Virus record (IMG/VR): IMGVR_UViG_3300010354_000685
Span: 1-23,257 of that record
DNA: 23,257 nucleotides
Strand: one strand, 5' to 3'
Origin: a virus
Part shown: positions 7,088 to 15,125 of the stretch, one piece after another
How the letters are laid out: each line of letters begins with the position of its first letter
How positions within the stretch are numbered: position 1 is the stretch's first letter
Position numbers and translations under genes: made by a program
Notes under the pieces: model-generated
The model's database searches: none
The model's input: the letters and a program-made list of their open reading frames with translations, nothing else
Told to the model about the DNA's origin: nothing

Positions 7088-10000
7088 GTGCTAATCCTTG
7101 GTTCCACCACAGATTTAATTCAGGTTGTTACTTCTAGTACAGCATCGCTAGAAGTGCATGCTTCCTATGTCGATAACGACAATGGTGTCATCAACCCCGA
7201 ACGCAAAAATACTGTTATTTCTTCTGCTACAACAACGACAATCGTTGAATCCCCTGATGAGAATATTCAACGCAATGTAAGAACGCTTTACTTTAAAAAC
7301 GAATCAGCCTCTGTTTCTAATACGTTAGACGTTCAACATACCGATGGTACAACGGTTACCACGGTATGGGAAGGAGCGCTTGCCGCAGGTGAAGAATTAG
7401 TTCTAGATCAAGAAGGCAATTGGCATGTCTATGACGCCAGTGGCCTAGAAAAAGTCTATGCCATGATTGGCCCTACGGGACCAGCAGGTAGTCCTGGAGG
7501 AGCCACAGGGCCTACTGGCGTTCAGGGAACAACAGGTCCTACCGGTATTCAAGGGACGACAGGTCCTACCGGTCCGCAAGGAACAACGGGTCCTACAGGT
7601 GTTACCGGTATTCAAGGTGCTACTGGTCCACAGGGAACAACAGGCCCCACCGGAATTGCCGGTCCGACAGGTGCACAGGGAACAACAGGAGCTACTGGCG
7701 CACAAGGCATTACAGGTCCCACGGGAGCTACTGGTCCAGAAGGAGCTACTGGTCCCACTGGTATTGAAGGACCTACCGGTGTCGAAGGACCCACAGGTGC
7801 ACAGGGAACAACCGGTCCCACTGGCGTACAAGGAACAACAGGCCCCACCGGAGCAACAGGTCTCCGTGGAGGCGTACGTTATAACTTCAGTACTTCGACA
7901 GTTAATGCCGACCCTGGCACAGGTGTATTCCGTTACAACAGCTCTACAATCTCAAGCGTTACATCCATTTACATTGATAATGCAGATGTCAACAACACTA
8001 GCCAAGCGGCGTGGATTACTTCGTGGGATGATTCTTCTTCCTCAGTAAAAGGTTATTTAACAATCAATGATGCCACTAGCAGCGGCACGTCATTAAATAT
8101 TTTCCGCATTACAGGCACTGTCACAGGGGCAACGGGTTATTACATTATTCCAGTCGAATATGTCATTGGGTCTCTTCCTGGTGGTGGCAGTCCTCTGACA
8201 ATTGAATTTTCAAGAACCGGAGACCTAGGAGCAACAGGTCCCACTGGTGACCAAGGAATAACAGGCCCTACTGGTCCATCTGGACCTACTGGCGTACAAG
8301 GTCCTACAGGTGTCCCAGGAGCTACCGGCTCAATCGGTATTACCGGAGCTACCGGCCCTATTGGCGCTACGGGTATTCAGGGGCCCACTGGTTCAATCGG
8401 TATTACCGGCGCTACAGGTCCACAGGGAGCAACAGGTGTTGCAGGTCCTACAGGTGTAACTGGTGTACAAGGAGCTACTGGCCCACAAGGTCCCACTGGT
8501 CCTGGAGGCCCAACAGGCGCCACAGGCGTACAAGGTGCGACGGGAGTAACGGGGCCACAAGGTATTACTGGCCCAACAGGAGCCACTGGTATTCAGGGTG
8601 CCACAGGTGCAGCAGGTTATTCTTCAAGCTTGTTTAAATACAATGCAAAGACATCAACCACAACAGGCGATCCTGGTGCAGGCTATTTAATTTGGAACAA
8701 TGCCACGCAAACAAGTTCCACAAGCATTAGTGTTAGTCATTTAACAAGCGACAGCGTTGATGCTGATATCTTTTTGGCTTTATTAGTTCAAGAAGAAAAG
8801 TTAACAATTCAAGATCAAAGCGCAAGCGCTAACTATCAAACTTGGAAGATCAATGGCACGCCATCAAATACAAATCCTGGAGCAGCAAACAGTTACTGGA
8901 CGTACCCCGTAAGTCTTGTGGCTTCAGGCGGTACTGGCACATCTAATTTTTCAAATAACCAAGCTGTTTTCTTGGCGTTGGTTAATGGTTTATCTGGACC
9001 TACTGGCCCCACTGGAGCTACCGGTCTGCAAGGAAGTACAGGTCCAACAGGTGCGACAGGTATAGCCGGTACAGCAGGGGCGACAGGAGCCACAGGCCCA
9101 CAAGGTGCTACAGGCGCTATTGGCATTACTGGTGCTACAGGAATCCAGGGTGCCACAGGTGCCACCGGAGCAACAGGTGCAATTGGCATCACAGGTGCTA
9201 CAGGTGTTCAAGGTGCTACAGGTGTCCAAGGTGCTACAGGCGCTATTGGCATCACAGGTGCTACTGGTATTCAAGGTGTTACAGGTGCTACAGGGCCCAC
9301 TGGCCCTCAGGGAACCCCTGGTGGGGCAACTGGGGCCACGGGAGCCACTGGTCCAGCAGGTACAAACGGCGCCACAGGTGCTACTGGCCCCGCTGGTACA
9401 GACGGTGCAACGGGTCCAACAGGTGTTACGGGCGCGACAGGCCCTGCAGGCAGCGGTGGCGTCTCCCTCGCGAGAATTGATACTAGATATTACTTTCCCT
9501 ATGGAGTTAATGCTGCTTCTACTACAAATGTAGTAATAACCGCAAATCGTGTTTACTATACAGCTTTTGTTAATACAACGACAACGACTTGGACCGAAGT
9601 AGGAATGAGGGTGACGACTGCGGCAGGAAGCTCTGCATTGCGTTTTGGTGTATATGCAGCCGGCTCTTCTGGCTTGCCAACAACATTACTTCAAGATTTT
9701 GGAACAGTTAGCTCTACTACAACCGGAACAAAAACAATTACGATATCATACCAAATGGATCCGGGTGTCTATTATCTGGCCTACACTTCAAACGGCGCTC
9801 CAACACTGGGCGGTTCGTCACTTACTGTTGCTTCTGTGACATTTTTATATGGATCACATAGTGCTGGGGTTACAGCTAGCATTGCGCTTTGGTACGAAGA
9901 CCCTGGCCTAAGCGGTTCTTTGCCAAGTACGGCAAATACCTCACTTTCTTTCCAAGATACTAGCCTTGTCAGGGCATATCCCTGGTTACGAATCGCTTAA
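7088..10000 (+). CDS. Collagen-like tail fibre protein (970 aa)
   Basis: GTG start. Residues 1-127 form an N-terminal domain, probably for particle attachment. Three uninterrupted Gly-X-Y stalks follow (128-262, 381-510, 637-791), built from GPTG, GATG, GVQG and GITG units with Thr very frequent in the third position. Between them are two globular domains (263-380 and 511-636) that resemble each other: both begin with an aromatic-Y-N strand, then DPGxG, a central (K)LTIxD element and a PV core. Residues 792-970 form a distinct beta-rich C-terminal domain, probably the receptor-binding tip. Collagen-like segments are known in phage fibres and form triple helices. The next gene, a glycosyltransferase-methyltransferase, starts 10 bases downstream and may modify it. 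Confidence 0.88.
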   Translation: MLILGSTTDLIQVVTSSTASLEVHASYVDNDNGVINPERKNTVISSATTTTIVESPDENIQRNVRTLYFKNESASVSNTLDVQHTDGTTVTTVWEGALAAGEELVLDQEGNWHVYDASGLEKVYAMIGPTGPAGSPGGATGPTGVQGTTGPTGIQGTTGPTGPQGTTGPTGVTGIQGATGPQGTTGPTGIAGPTGAQGTTGATGAQGITGPTGATGPEGATGPTGIEGPTGVEGPTGAQGTTGPTGVQGTTGPTGATGLRGGVRYNFSTSTVNADPGTGVFRYNSSTISSVTSIYIDNADVNNTSQAAWITSWDDSSSSVKGYLTINDATSSGTSLNIFRITGTVTGATGYYIIPVEYVIGSLPGGGSPLTIEFSRTGDLGATGPTGDQGITGPTGPSGPTGVQGPTGVPGATGSIGITGATGPIGATGIQGPTGSIGITGATGPQGATGVAGPTGVTGVQGATGPQGPTGPGGPTGATGVQGATGVTGPQGITGPTGATGIQGATGAAGYSSSLFKYNAKTSTTTGDPGAGYLIWNNATQTSSTSISVSHLTSDSVDADIFLALLVQEEKLTIQDQSASANYQTWKINGTPSNTNPGAANSYWTYPVSLVASGGTGTSNFSNNQAVFLALVNGLSGPTGPTGATGLQGSTGPTGATGIAGTAGATGATGPQGATGAIGITGATGIQGATGATGATGAIGITGATGVQGATGVQGATGAIGITGATGIQGVTGATGPTGPQGTPGGATGATGATGPAGTNGATGATGPAGTDGATGPTGVTGATGPAGSGGVSLARIDTRYYFPYGVNAASTTNVVITANRVYYTAFVNTTTTTWTEVGMRVTTAAGSSALRFGVYAAGSSGLPTTLLQDFGTVSSTTTGTKTITISYQMDPGVYYLAYTSNGAPTLGGSSLTVASVTFLYGSHSAGVTASIALWYEDPGLSGSLPSTANTSLSFQDTSLVRAYPWLRIA
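7469..7873 (+). repeat. Collagen-like repeat block 1 (codes Gly-X-Y)
   Basis: About 45 Gly-X-Y triplets (residues 128-262 of the fibre), mostly built on GPTG, GATG and GTTG. The DNA repeat is degenerate at third positions (ggt, gga, ggc, ggg alternate), so it is a protein-level repeat and not a recent tandem duplication. Confidence 0.93.
8228..8617 (+). repeat. Collagen-like repeat block 2
   Basis: About 43 Gly-X-Y triplets (residues 381-510), with more Ile-containing units ([12 protein letters not shown]) than block 1. It links the two related globular domains of the fibre. Confidence 0.93.
8996..9460 (+). repeat. Collagen-like repeat block 3
   Basis: About 52 Gly-X-Y triplets (residues 637-791). 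It includes a higher-order repeat of roughly 36-60 bases around 9100-9290, where [13 protein letters not shown]-type units recur with high nucleotide identity. This is the most recently duplicated stalk and a likely place for length variation. Confidence 0.92.
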
Positions 10001-10010
10001 AAAGCTAACC

Positions 10011-11633
10011 ATGCAGCTTCATCTAATTGGCCTGTTCCACACGCGTACAACCCTAGATTATTCGCACTGCGCATTTACGGGAAAGGTCTTGCGTTTTCCC
10101 AAGATGATGCAGCGTTTTGGATATGAAGTTATTGAGTATTCAAATTTTGACAGTGAGTCTACAGCTGATGAGCATGTAGAAATTTTAAATAAAGAACAGT
10201 TTAATTCTTTCTTTGGTAAACGTGAGAAAACTGATTTCTTTGGAGATCACGCCTGTGTTGGCAGCCCTGCCCACCAGTTATTTGAAGAGCGTTTAATCGT
10301 TGAACTACATCAACGTGTCAAAGAAAAAGATATTATCTGCCATCCGTTTGGACACGCACATCAAAAACTTTTAGCCGAGTTCCCTAATAATCACCACGTT
10401 GAGACTGGTATTGGCTATCCAACTTTGATGCCGAATACTTTTCGCATCTTTGAATCATACGCATGGATGCATTATCACCAGGGGAAAGAAGACAGACAAG
10501 GGCGTAATTACGAGTGGGTTGTGCCTAACTACTTTGATTTAGATGATTGGGAGCCAAATGAAAAAAATGGAGATTATCTAGCTTTCCTTGGCCGCATTTG
10601 CAGCGCCAAAGGAATGGACACCATTCGTGCCATTGCAGATTATAGTCCGTGGCCCATCATTCTCCATGGACAAGGAGATCCATCCCCCTGGGCACACCCC
10701 AACATTTTTTATGAAGGCCCCATCTCTGGCATGGAGCGTTCCAACTTTTTGCGTAACGCACGAGCCGCATTGATGCCAACAAACTTTACTGAGCCGTTTG
10801 GGGGGAGTGGTGTAGAGGCAATGTTATGTGGTACTCCGTTGATTGCCGTTGATTACGGTGCATTTACAGAGACCATCGTGGATGGTGTCACAGGATTCAG
10901 GTGTCACACGCTTCAAGATTGGATTGATGCGATTGAAAGAGCAGGTGATTTAGATCGAAAACAAATTGCACGCATCACAAGAGAACGCTACAGCCTGGAA
11001 ACTTGCGGTGAGAAATATGACAAGATTTTCAAGGACATCAATGCGTTATGGGACAAAGGTTGGTATCAACTGAAAAATCATGATGTCATTGATTACACCA
11101 GTCTTGATATAGAGGAAAAACCCTTTGCCAAAAGGTTAGCTCGCTGGATTGACGATGCTTACTTTAGTCCCGATCTTCTGATCGATCTTGGTTGCGGACC
11201 AGGGACTTATGTTGAATGTTTTAATGAACTAGGGATTGATGCAATTGGATACGATATTGATCCACGGATAGAAGGTAAGCCCAATCTTTTTTGCCAAGAC
11301 CTTTTAACTGTCACGCCTGAGGAAAAGGCTGGCGTAGTTTTGTGTATGGAAGTAGCTGAGCACATGGATGAATCCAAAAACAAAGAAATCATCCAAGCTA
11401 TTTTGCGTTGTTTAGCACCAAAGGGAATTTTAATTTGGACAGCAGCAGCCCCTGGTCAAGGTGGGGTTGGCCACATTAACTGCAAACCAAAAGAATACTG
11501 GAGAGACCTAATGGATAAAACACCTGGTCTATGTCATATGCCAGGGATAGAAGACGCTTTAATAAAAGACATGAAACGAGGGTATCACATGGGTTGGTTT
11601 GTACAGAATGTATTGGTATACTGCCAGCAATAA
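10011..11633 (+). CDS. Glycosyltransferase (GT4-like)-SAM methyltransferase fusion
   Basis: The likely start is ATG 10011 (540 aa), 10 bases after the fibre stop; an upstream in-frame ATG at 9966 lies inside the fibre gene. Residues 1-350 look like a GT-B glycosyltransferase of the GT4 type: FLGRICSAKGMD at 192-203, a Rossmann-like IILHGQGD, and the E261-x7-E269 signature in EPFGGSGVEAMLCGTP, followed by ETIVDGVTGF. Residues 385-540 are a class I methyltransferase: DLGCGPG at 392-398, an acidic strand end (GYDID), and VAEHMDESKN with LAPKGILIW. The linker around 350-384 is helical. It probably transfers a sugar and methylates it. The adjacent collagen-like fibre is the obvious substrate candidate, but DNA or host surface glycans cannot be excluded. 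Confidence 0.85.
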   Translation: MQLHLIGLFHTRTTLDYSHCAFTGKVLRFPKMMQRFGYEVIEYSNFDSESTADEHVEILNKEQFNSFFGKREKTDFFGDHACVGSPAHQLFEERLIVELHQRVKEKDIICHPFGHAHQKLLAEFPNNHHVETGIGYPTLMPNTFRIFESYAWMHYHQGKEDRQGRNYEWVVPNYFDLDDWEPNEKNGDYLAFLGRICSAKGMDTIRAIADYSPWPIILHGQGDPSPWAHPNIFYEGPISGMERSNFLRNARAALMPTNFTEPFGGSGVEAMLCGTPLIAVDYGAFTETIVDGVTGFRCHTLQDWIDAIERAGDLDRKQIARITRERYSLETCGEKYDKIFKDINALWDKGWYQLKNHDVIDYTSLDIEEKPFAKRLARWIDDAYFSPDLLIDLGCGPGTYVECFNELGIDAIGYDIDPRIEGKPNLFCQDLLTVTPEEKAGVVLCMEVAEHMDESKNKEIIQAILRCLAPKGILIWTAAAPGQGGVGHINCKPKEYWRDLMDKTPGLCHMPGIEDALIKDMKRGYHMGWFVQNVLVYCQQ

Positions 11634-11660
11634 AAAACAGCTCTACAATTTGTAGAGCTG
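11632..11660 (-). terminator. Rho-independent terminator of the leftward HTH gene
   Basis: CAGCTCTACA (11638-11647) and TGTAGAGCTG (11651-11660) are exact reverse complements around a 3-base loop. On the minus strand the stem is followed by six T residues (11637-11632), the canonical order for a leftward terminator. It overlaps the end of the rightward fusion gene; on the plus strand the stem has no T-run, but it may still protect that 3' end. Confidence 0.9.
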
Positions 11661-11695
11661 CCATACATCCTCTTATCCCCGCTTTGTAATGTAGC

Positions 11696-11914
11696 TTACA
11701 CTGCAACAGGCACCATACCCTGTTTATGCAGGTGCTTCCTGACGGCAGACACATTCCACTTATAGCTGTCCCTGGACATGGTGCCAGGGAATGCCGCAAA
11801 GTGAGGACCAAGCTTCAGTGTGCCGTCATCGCGGTACTGGAACAGAGTCTTCTTGTCAATACCCAGAAGTTGTTCTGCTTGCTGGATTGATACCCAGCCG
11901 GGATGCTTAGCCAT
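11696..11914 (-). CDS. Excisionase/MerR-like HTH DNA-binding protein (72 aa)
   Basis: The 72-residue protein has a winged-helix pattern of the AlpA/Xis type: WVSIQQAEQLLGIDKKTLFQYRDDG as helix-turn-helix, a short wing (HFAAFPGTMSRDSYKW), and a last helix (NVSAVRKHLHKQG). Such proteins act as small repressors, activators or excisionases. It is the only leftward gene in the rightward 7-16 kb region and has its own terminator. It reads divergently from the HNH gene across a 136-base gap, so it may regulate that operon. The 19210-19623 product has a related HTH. No strong Shine-Dalgarno site is visible, and a TATAAG box lies only 20 bases before the ATG, suggesting a very short leader. Confidence 0.7.
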   Translation of the reverse strand: MAKHPGWVSIQQAEQLLGIDKKTLFQYRDDGTLKLGPHFAAFPGTMSRDSYKWNVSAVRKHLHKQGMVPVAV

Positions 11915-11926
11915 TGGAGTGGCAGT

Positions 11927-11942
11927 GGTTACCCTTATAACC
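11927..11942 (-). promoter_or_regulatory. Candidate promoter/operator: TATAAG within a GGTTA...TAACC inverted repeat
   Basis: On the minus strand TATAAG (11939-11934) lies 20 bases before the HTH start. It sits inside an imperfect palindrome with 5-base arms, GGTTA and TAACC. TTGACA occurs on the minus strand about 21 bases upstream, longer than the ideal 17. The overlap of palindrome and -10 element is a plausible autoregulatory site for the adjacent HTH protein. Confidence 0.35.
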
Positions 11943-12022
11943 TACCGCGAGTCAAGGGCTTGTCAACGCCTTTAAGGAAAGTTTTATCTCTTTGTTTTAC
12001 AGAGGAACATATGTGGGCAAAC

Positions 12023-12028
12023 TAGAAT
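12023..12028 (+). promoter_or_regulatory. Candidate promoter box TAGAAT before the HNH operon
   Basis: TAGAAT ends 22 bases before ATG 12051. The gap between the divergent HTH gene and this operon (11915-12050) must hold a rightward promoter. TTTACA at 11995-12000 is a candidate -35 at about 22 bases, longer than usual. The assignment is tentative. Confidence 0.3.
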
Positions 12029-12050
12029 GAATTAACGGCAATTAAATAGC

Positions 12051-12407
12051 ATGTTTTGCAGCCAGCACGAGCCCCTCGCCCTGCTAGTTGAACTAAAGCC
12101 AAAACTTGCAAAAAAACGTTTCAGAGAAGAGATATATAAAGCTTGGGACCATAAATGTGGCTATTGCCAAGAGCCGGCAACAAGTTTGGATCACGTAGTA
12201 CCTCGTTTTAAATCTGGTTCATCTAATCGAAATAACCTGGTTCCTTGCTGTCGACGTTGCAATTCAAATAAAGCGTCTAGCAATATGGAGGAGTGGTTTA
12301 AGCAGCAAGAATATTTTACGGAAGAAAAATTAGCTAAAATAAAAACCTGGATGGAAAATGAAATCATTAACCTATCTAGCTTCAAAGATCACTACCTTGC
12401 TTCCTGA
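12051..12407 (+). CDS. HNH endonuclease
   Basis: The 118-residue protein contains a complete HNH core with zinc ribbon: C36-G-Y-C39, L-D47-H48-V-V-P, R-NN-LVP (N61, N62), and C67-R-R-C70-NS-N-K. These match bacterial and phage HNH nucleases that nick or cut DNA using a metal ion. N-terminal residues 1-30 are basic, and the C-terminal 40 residues are helical (EEWFKQQEYFTEEKLAKIKTW). Phage HNH proteins act in packaging with the terminase or as homing enzymes. Here it leads an operon: its TGA overlaps the ATG of the 739-aa protein (TGATG), so their synthesis is probably coupled. No terminase is seen nearby, so the function stays open. Confidence 0.85.
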   Translation: MFCSQHEPLALLVELKPKLAKKRFREEIYKAWDHKCGYCQEPATSLDHVVPRFKSGSSNRNNLVPCCRRCNSNKASSNMEEWFKQQEYFTEEKLAKIKTWMENEIINLSSFKDHYLAS

Positions 12408-14626
12408 TGGCTTCTTTTACTTCCACGGTTGTTAATGGGCAACCTGTTTTGAAATATCTGGAAACAGATAATGAAGAGGAGAATGCTATTGCCGCAGATA
12501 TTGCCCAACGCTTTAATGCGGCTTTACCAGGTACCTATAAATCACAGCTAGCAAACATACAAAACAAGTACGGTAAAGATATTGTCAAAAAATATATTCC
12601 CACAGAAGCTTTAACTGCAATTACAGATTTTTATAAATCAAAAAACGTATCGACGAAATGGAATACAAGCAATGGAGCAAAGCCCCCCGTGGGCGAGTTT
12701 GATGCTACTTATTATTCCAAACAAGTGCCAGACGTTGTGCAGAAGTGGAAAGAAGCAGAGAAAGCAGTGGAATTTGGCGACCAGTCTCTGCCAGATGTAG
12801 ATATTACTGAGCGATATGACCCAGACACTTACCTTCAGTACCACTACACGACAGTTGGCAAGCACTCAGGTATACGCGCAAACGAAGTACAAGATCTTCA
12901 AACTGCAAAACAATACCAAGAAAAGTGGGTACCAACTGACAGAGAGCAACAGATCATGCGGGACACTCTCTTGGCAAAGGGAGCAGGGGAAACTTCTTTA
13001 GTCGAAAGAGAAACACAGAAATACGTTAATGAACAAGGCGAACTTCGTTTCAACGCATTGGTGTCAGACACCCTAAAAGAAAGCCTTAACGAATTAAAAA
13101 AGGCCAAATGGAAAGAGACTCAGACTGACTTCATGAGTCGCATGCCAGAATTCTCGGAAGTTTACAATTTAACTTCTAATTTATCCAATTCGATTTTGGG
13201 AGATACGGGCATTGGTGGTTATTTAAATATTATGGGAGGAAGTAAAGCAGAAGAAAAAGTAACCAAAGGTTTAAAAAATGCCCTGGGAATGGGCAATAAT
13301 GTTCAATACAACTGGCAACAATGGTTTGATAATACACTAACAAAAAGATATGAAACTCTTGAAAAAATACAAGACCCAACAGATGCAACCAAAGAGTATG
13401 AACTCGACAAGGAATTTGCAACGCGCTATATCAATGACTACTTAAAGCCACGTTTTGACACTTCTAAGTCAATGTCGGAATTTGTAAGTTATTTGGATGT
13501 TCTTGAGAGCGAACAAAATATCTTGCAGACTCAGACAGTGTCTAACAAGCTGAAAGAATTAGGTACGTTAAAAGCACAATCATTTATTAAAGATCTCGCT
13601 GCTACTGGCGCAACTCGTTATTTTGATCCTGAGTTTTATTTTAATCCAGGGGGGAACGACGCAAAAGCAAGCTTGTATCAGTTGCAAAAAGATAGCGTCG
13701 CAAAAGATTGGGATGCCGCCAAGAATAACCCAGACACTATTGCTGCTAACGGAGTGAGCTGGAGTCAGCTTGCTTATCAGTACGGTGTCGATTTGAACAA
13801 TAAAGATCAATTTGCACAACTACATTATCAAGTCCTTGGAAAGGATAAACAATATGATGCGGCTTCAGATGCACTGACTAATAAAGACTTGATAGATTTT
13901 ATTCAGAAAGATCTTGCGACAACATTATCAGAAGCAGAGAAAAACTATGGCTCTAATGTGTTTTTGGAATTTGTAACTCCGGAACAAATCGCAGATGTTT
14001 TGCTCAGCGGTCTAGACCCGGCCAAAACACCAGAAGCCTGGAAGGAAACTCTCAAGCAATACAACATTGAAGATACAGGTCAACCCATAGAAGAAGTTAA
14101 AAAACTGTTAATGCAAACAGTTAGAACAGTTCCCGCTGAATCAATTCGAAATGCTATTGAACAAATCAACAAACAAAACAAGACACCAACCCAGGAGTTA
14201 CTAGGAATTGAATACATCCAAAGACCTGAAGACGCAAAAACCGTTAAGTCAGAAGGAGAGACTACTTTATATAACGTATTCAAGAACGCTGGTTTCTCTG
14301 GAACTGAAGATGAATTTTATACCAATTTTATGCCTGATGTGAACAGGAGTGAAATGGCATTACTAAGTCAGGGACAGAAAGGCACGGATACCGAAGGAAG
14401 TGTCTGGGCTAGCTTGAAGAGCAAAGATCCTTTCGAAGTGATGGGAGCCGCCGAGAGTTTATTTGATACAACATCCACTAAACCTACAACAACTTCTACC
14501 GCAAAGACAAGTAAAACGTCTGGCTATCTTACAATGTTGGAAGATGAAGATGCTAACGCTAAATCAAAGAGCGGGCAACAAATCTTAAATGAATTTACAT
14601 CAATGTTTGGCGGGTTTAAATTCTGA
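12407..14626 (+). CDS. Large putative internal virion protein (739 aa)
   Basis: The start ATG overlaps the HNH stop (TGATG). The 739-residue protein is strongly helical and rich in Lys, Glu, Gln and Asn, with no signal peptide or membrane segment. Two regions resemble the FDxxYY...PDV...HY...G repeat found in many bacterial and phage proteins: residues 98-157 (FDATYYSKQVPDV, then LQYHYTTVGKHSGIRAN) and 406-480 (FDPEFYFNPGG, then FAQLHYQVLGK). Long helical segments lie between (220-250, 315-390 and 490-600). A Ser/Thr/Lys-rich stretch (TSTKPTTTSTAKTSKTSG) precedes the C-terminus, which ends in a hydrophobic helix (ILNEFTSMFGGFKF). Size, composition and place fit an internal or ejected virion protein or a tape-like protein; that is inference. 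Its TGA overlaps the ATG of the next gene. Confidence 0.6.
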   Translation: MASFTSTVVNGQPVLKYLETDNEEENAIAADIAQRFNAALPGTYKSQLANIQNKYGKDIVKKYIPTEALTAITDFYKSKNVSTKWNTSNGAKPPVGEFDATYYSKQVPDVVQKWKEAEKAVEFGDQSLPDVDITERYDPDTYLQYHYTTVGKHSGIRANEVQDLQTAKQYQEKWVPTDREQQIMRDTLLAKGAGETSLVERETQKYVNEQGELRFNALVSDTLKESLNELKKAKWKETQTDFMSRMPEFSEVYNLTSNLSNSILGDTGIGGYLNIMGGSKAEEKVTKGLKNALGMGNNVQYNWQQWFDNTLTKRYETLEKIQDPTDATKEYELDKEFATRYINDYLKPRFDTSKSMSEFVSYLDVLESEQNILQTQTVSNKLKELGTLKAQSFIKDLAATGATRYFDPEFYFNPGGNDAKASLYQLQKDSVAKDWDAAKNNPDTIAANGVSWSQLAYQYGVDLNNKDQFAQLHYQVLGKDKQYDAASDALTNKDLIDFIQKDLATTLSEAEKNYGSNVFLEFVTPEQIADVLLSGLDPAKTPEAWKETLKQYNIEDTGQPIEEVKKLLMQTVRTVPAESIRNAIEQINKQNKTPTQELLGIEYIQRPEDAKTVKSEGETTLYNVFKNAGFSGTEDEFYTNFMPDVNRSEMALLSQGQKGTDTEGSVWASLKSKDPFEVMGAAESLFDTTSTKPTTTSTAKTSKTSGYLTMLEDEDANAKSKSGQQILNEFTSMFGGFKF

Positions 14627-14925
14627 TGTCTGATACACATAAGCGGGCAGCAAAGGCAGCAAAACTTGCGAAGGATTCCATGCATTGCAATAAACCCCGT
14701 CGCACCCCTGGGCACAAAACAAAATCACATGTGGTAAAAGCGTGCGAAGGAGGCGAGGAAAAGATTATCCGCTTCGGACAACAAGGCGTAGAGGGAGCTG
14801 GTAAACACCCCAAAACAGAGAAAGATAAAGCACGTAAGCGTTCGTACTATGCCCGCCATAACGCCCAGGATCCCAATCCTGAAAAGATGTCAGCACGTTA
14901 CTGGAGCCACCGTGTCAAATGGTGA
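14626..14925 (+). CDS. Small basic phage protein (99 aa) with IRFG...YWSHRVKW pattern
   Basis: ATG overlaps the previous TGA (TGATG), so translation is probably coupled. The protein is highly basic (many Lys, Arg and His). It has the ordered blocks SHVVKACEGGEEKIIRFGQQG, a Lys-rich linker (PKTEKDKARKRSYYARH) and the ending KMSARYWSHRVKW. I recognise this block order from small uncharacterised proteins found in many phages and some large viruses, but cannot name the family with certainty. The positive charge suggests nucleic-acid binding, for example DNA compaction or packaging. A second basic mini-protein follows at 14964. Confidence 0.7.
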   Translation: MSDTHKRAAKAAKLAKDSMHCNKPRRTPGHKTKSHVVKACEGGEEKIIRFGQQGVEGAGKHPKTEKDKARKRSYYARHNAQDPNPEKMSARYWSHRVKW

Positions 14926-14963
14926 TTTCTCCGCTAAGCTGCATGGGCTGATTACTTTCCAGC

Positions 14964-15089
14964 ATGGCCAAACCCAAATCAACCACCACTCACATTGAGG
15001 GCAAGCCCAAGACCACTTCTATTGGTCAAGGTCAAAATAGCCGTCCTGAACGCCGAGGCAAGAAGAAGCTACGCGGCCAAGGTAAATAA
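14964..15089 (+). CDS. 41-aa basic phage mini-protein
   Basis: The ORF begins MAKPKSTTTHIEGKPK and ends RRGKKKLRGQGK. It has 41 residues, about one third Lys or Arg. The pattern TSIGQG...RPERRGKKK.RGQG resembles short basic proteins encoded next to lysis and packaging genes of several tailed phages, which supports it as a real gene despite its size and weak Shine-Dalgarno site. It lies 38 bases after the 99-aa basic protein and ends 14 bases before the hairpin of the lysozyme gene, so ribosomes finishing here may influence that hairpin. Nucleic-acid binding is plausible from charge alone. Confidence 0.6.
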   Translation: MAKPKSTTTHIEGKPKTTSIGQGQNSRPERRGKKKLRGQGK

Positions 15090-15103
15090 AATTTATGTAT
15101 ATT

Positions 15104-15125
15104 GGGAGTAATAATGATTACTCCC
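15104..15125 (+). promoter_or_regulatory. Perfect hairpin sequestering the lysozyme RBS and start codon
   Basis: GGGAGTAAT (15104-15112) and ATTACTCCC (15117-15125) are exact reverse complements. The loop is AATG, which contains the start codon ATG 15114-15116. The GGGAG Shine-Dalgarno core is the 5' end of the stem. Folded RNA would hide the ribosome-binding site. This layout resembles the hairpin that silences early-transcript translation of T4 lysozyme gene e. A TATATT box (15098-15103) directly upstream could start a shorter transcript lacking the 5' arm. Confidence 0.8.

Noticed and set aside
7445-7848. Long leftward ORFs opposite collagen block 1, coding Pro/Val/Cys-rich repeats
   Set aside because: They are the antisense reading of Gly-X-Y codons. 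The same pattern recurs opposite blocks 2 and 3 (8377-8586, 8893-9274), with no ribosome-binding sites.
7469-9460. Possible CRISPR-like or diversity-generating repeat
   Set aside because: Repeats are in-frame Gly-X-Y codons without spacers, and no reverse transcriptase or template/variable repeat pair is visible.
9966-10010. Upstream start for the fusion enzyme
   Set aside because: It would lie inside the fibre gene; MQLHLIGLFH at 10011 is the natural first strand of a GT-B fold.
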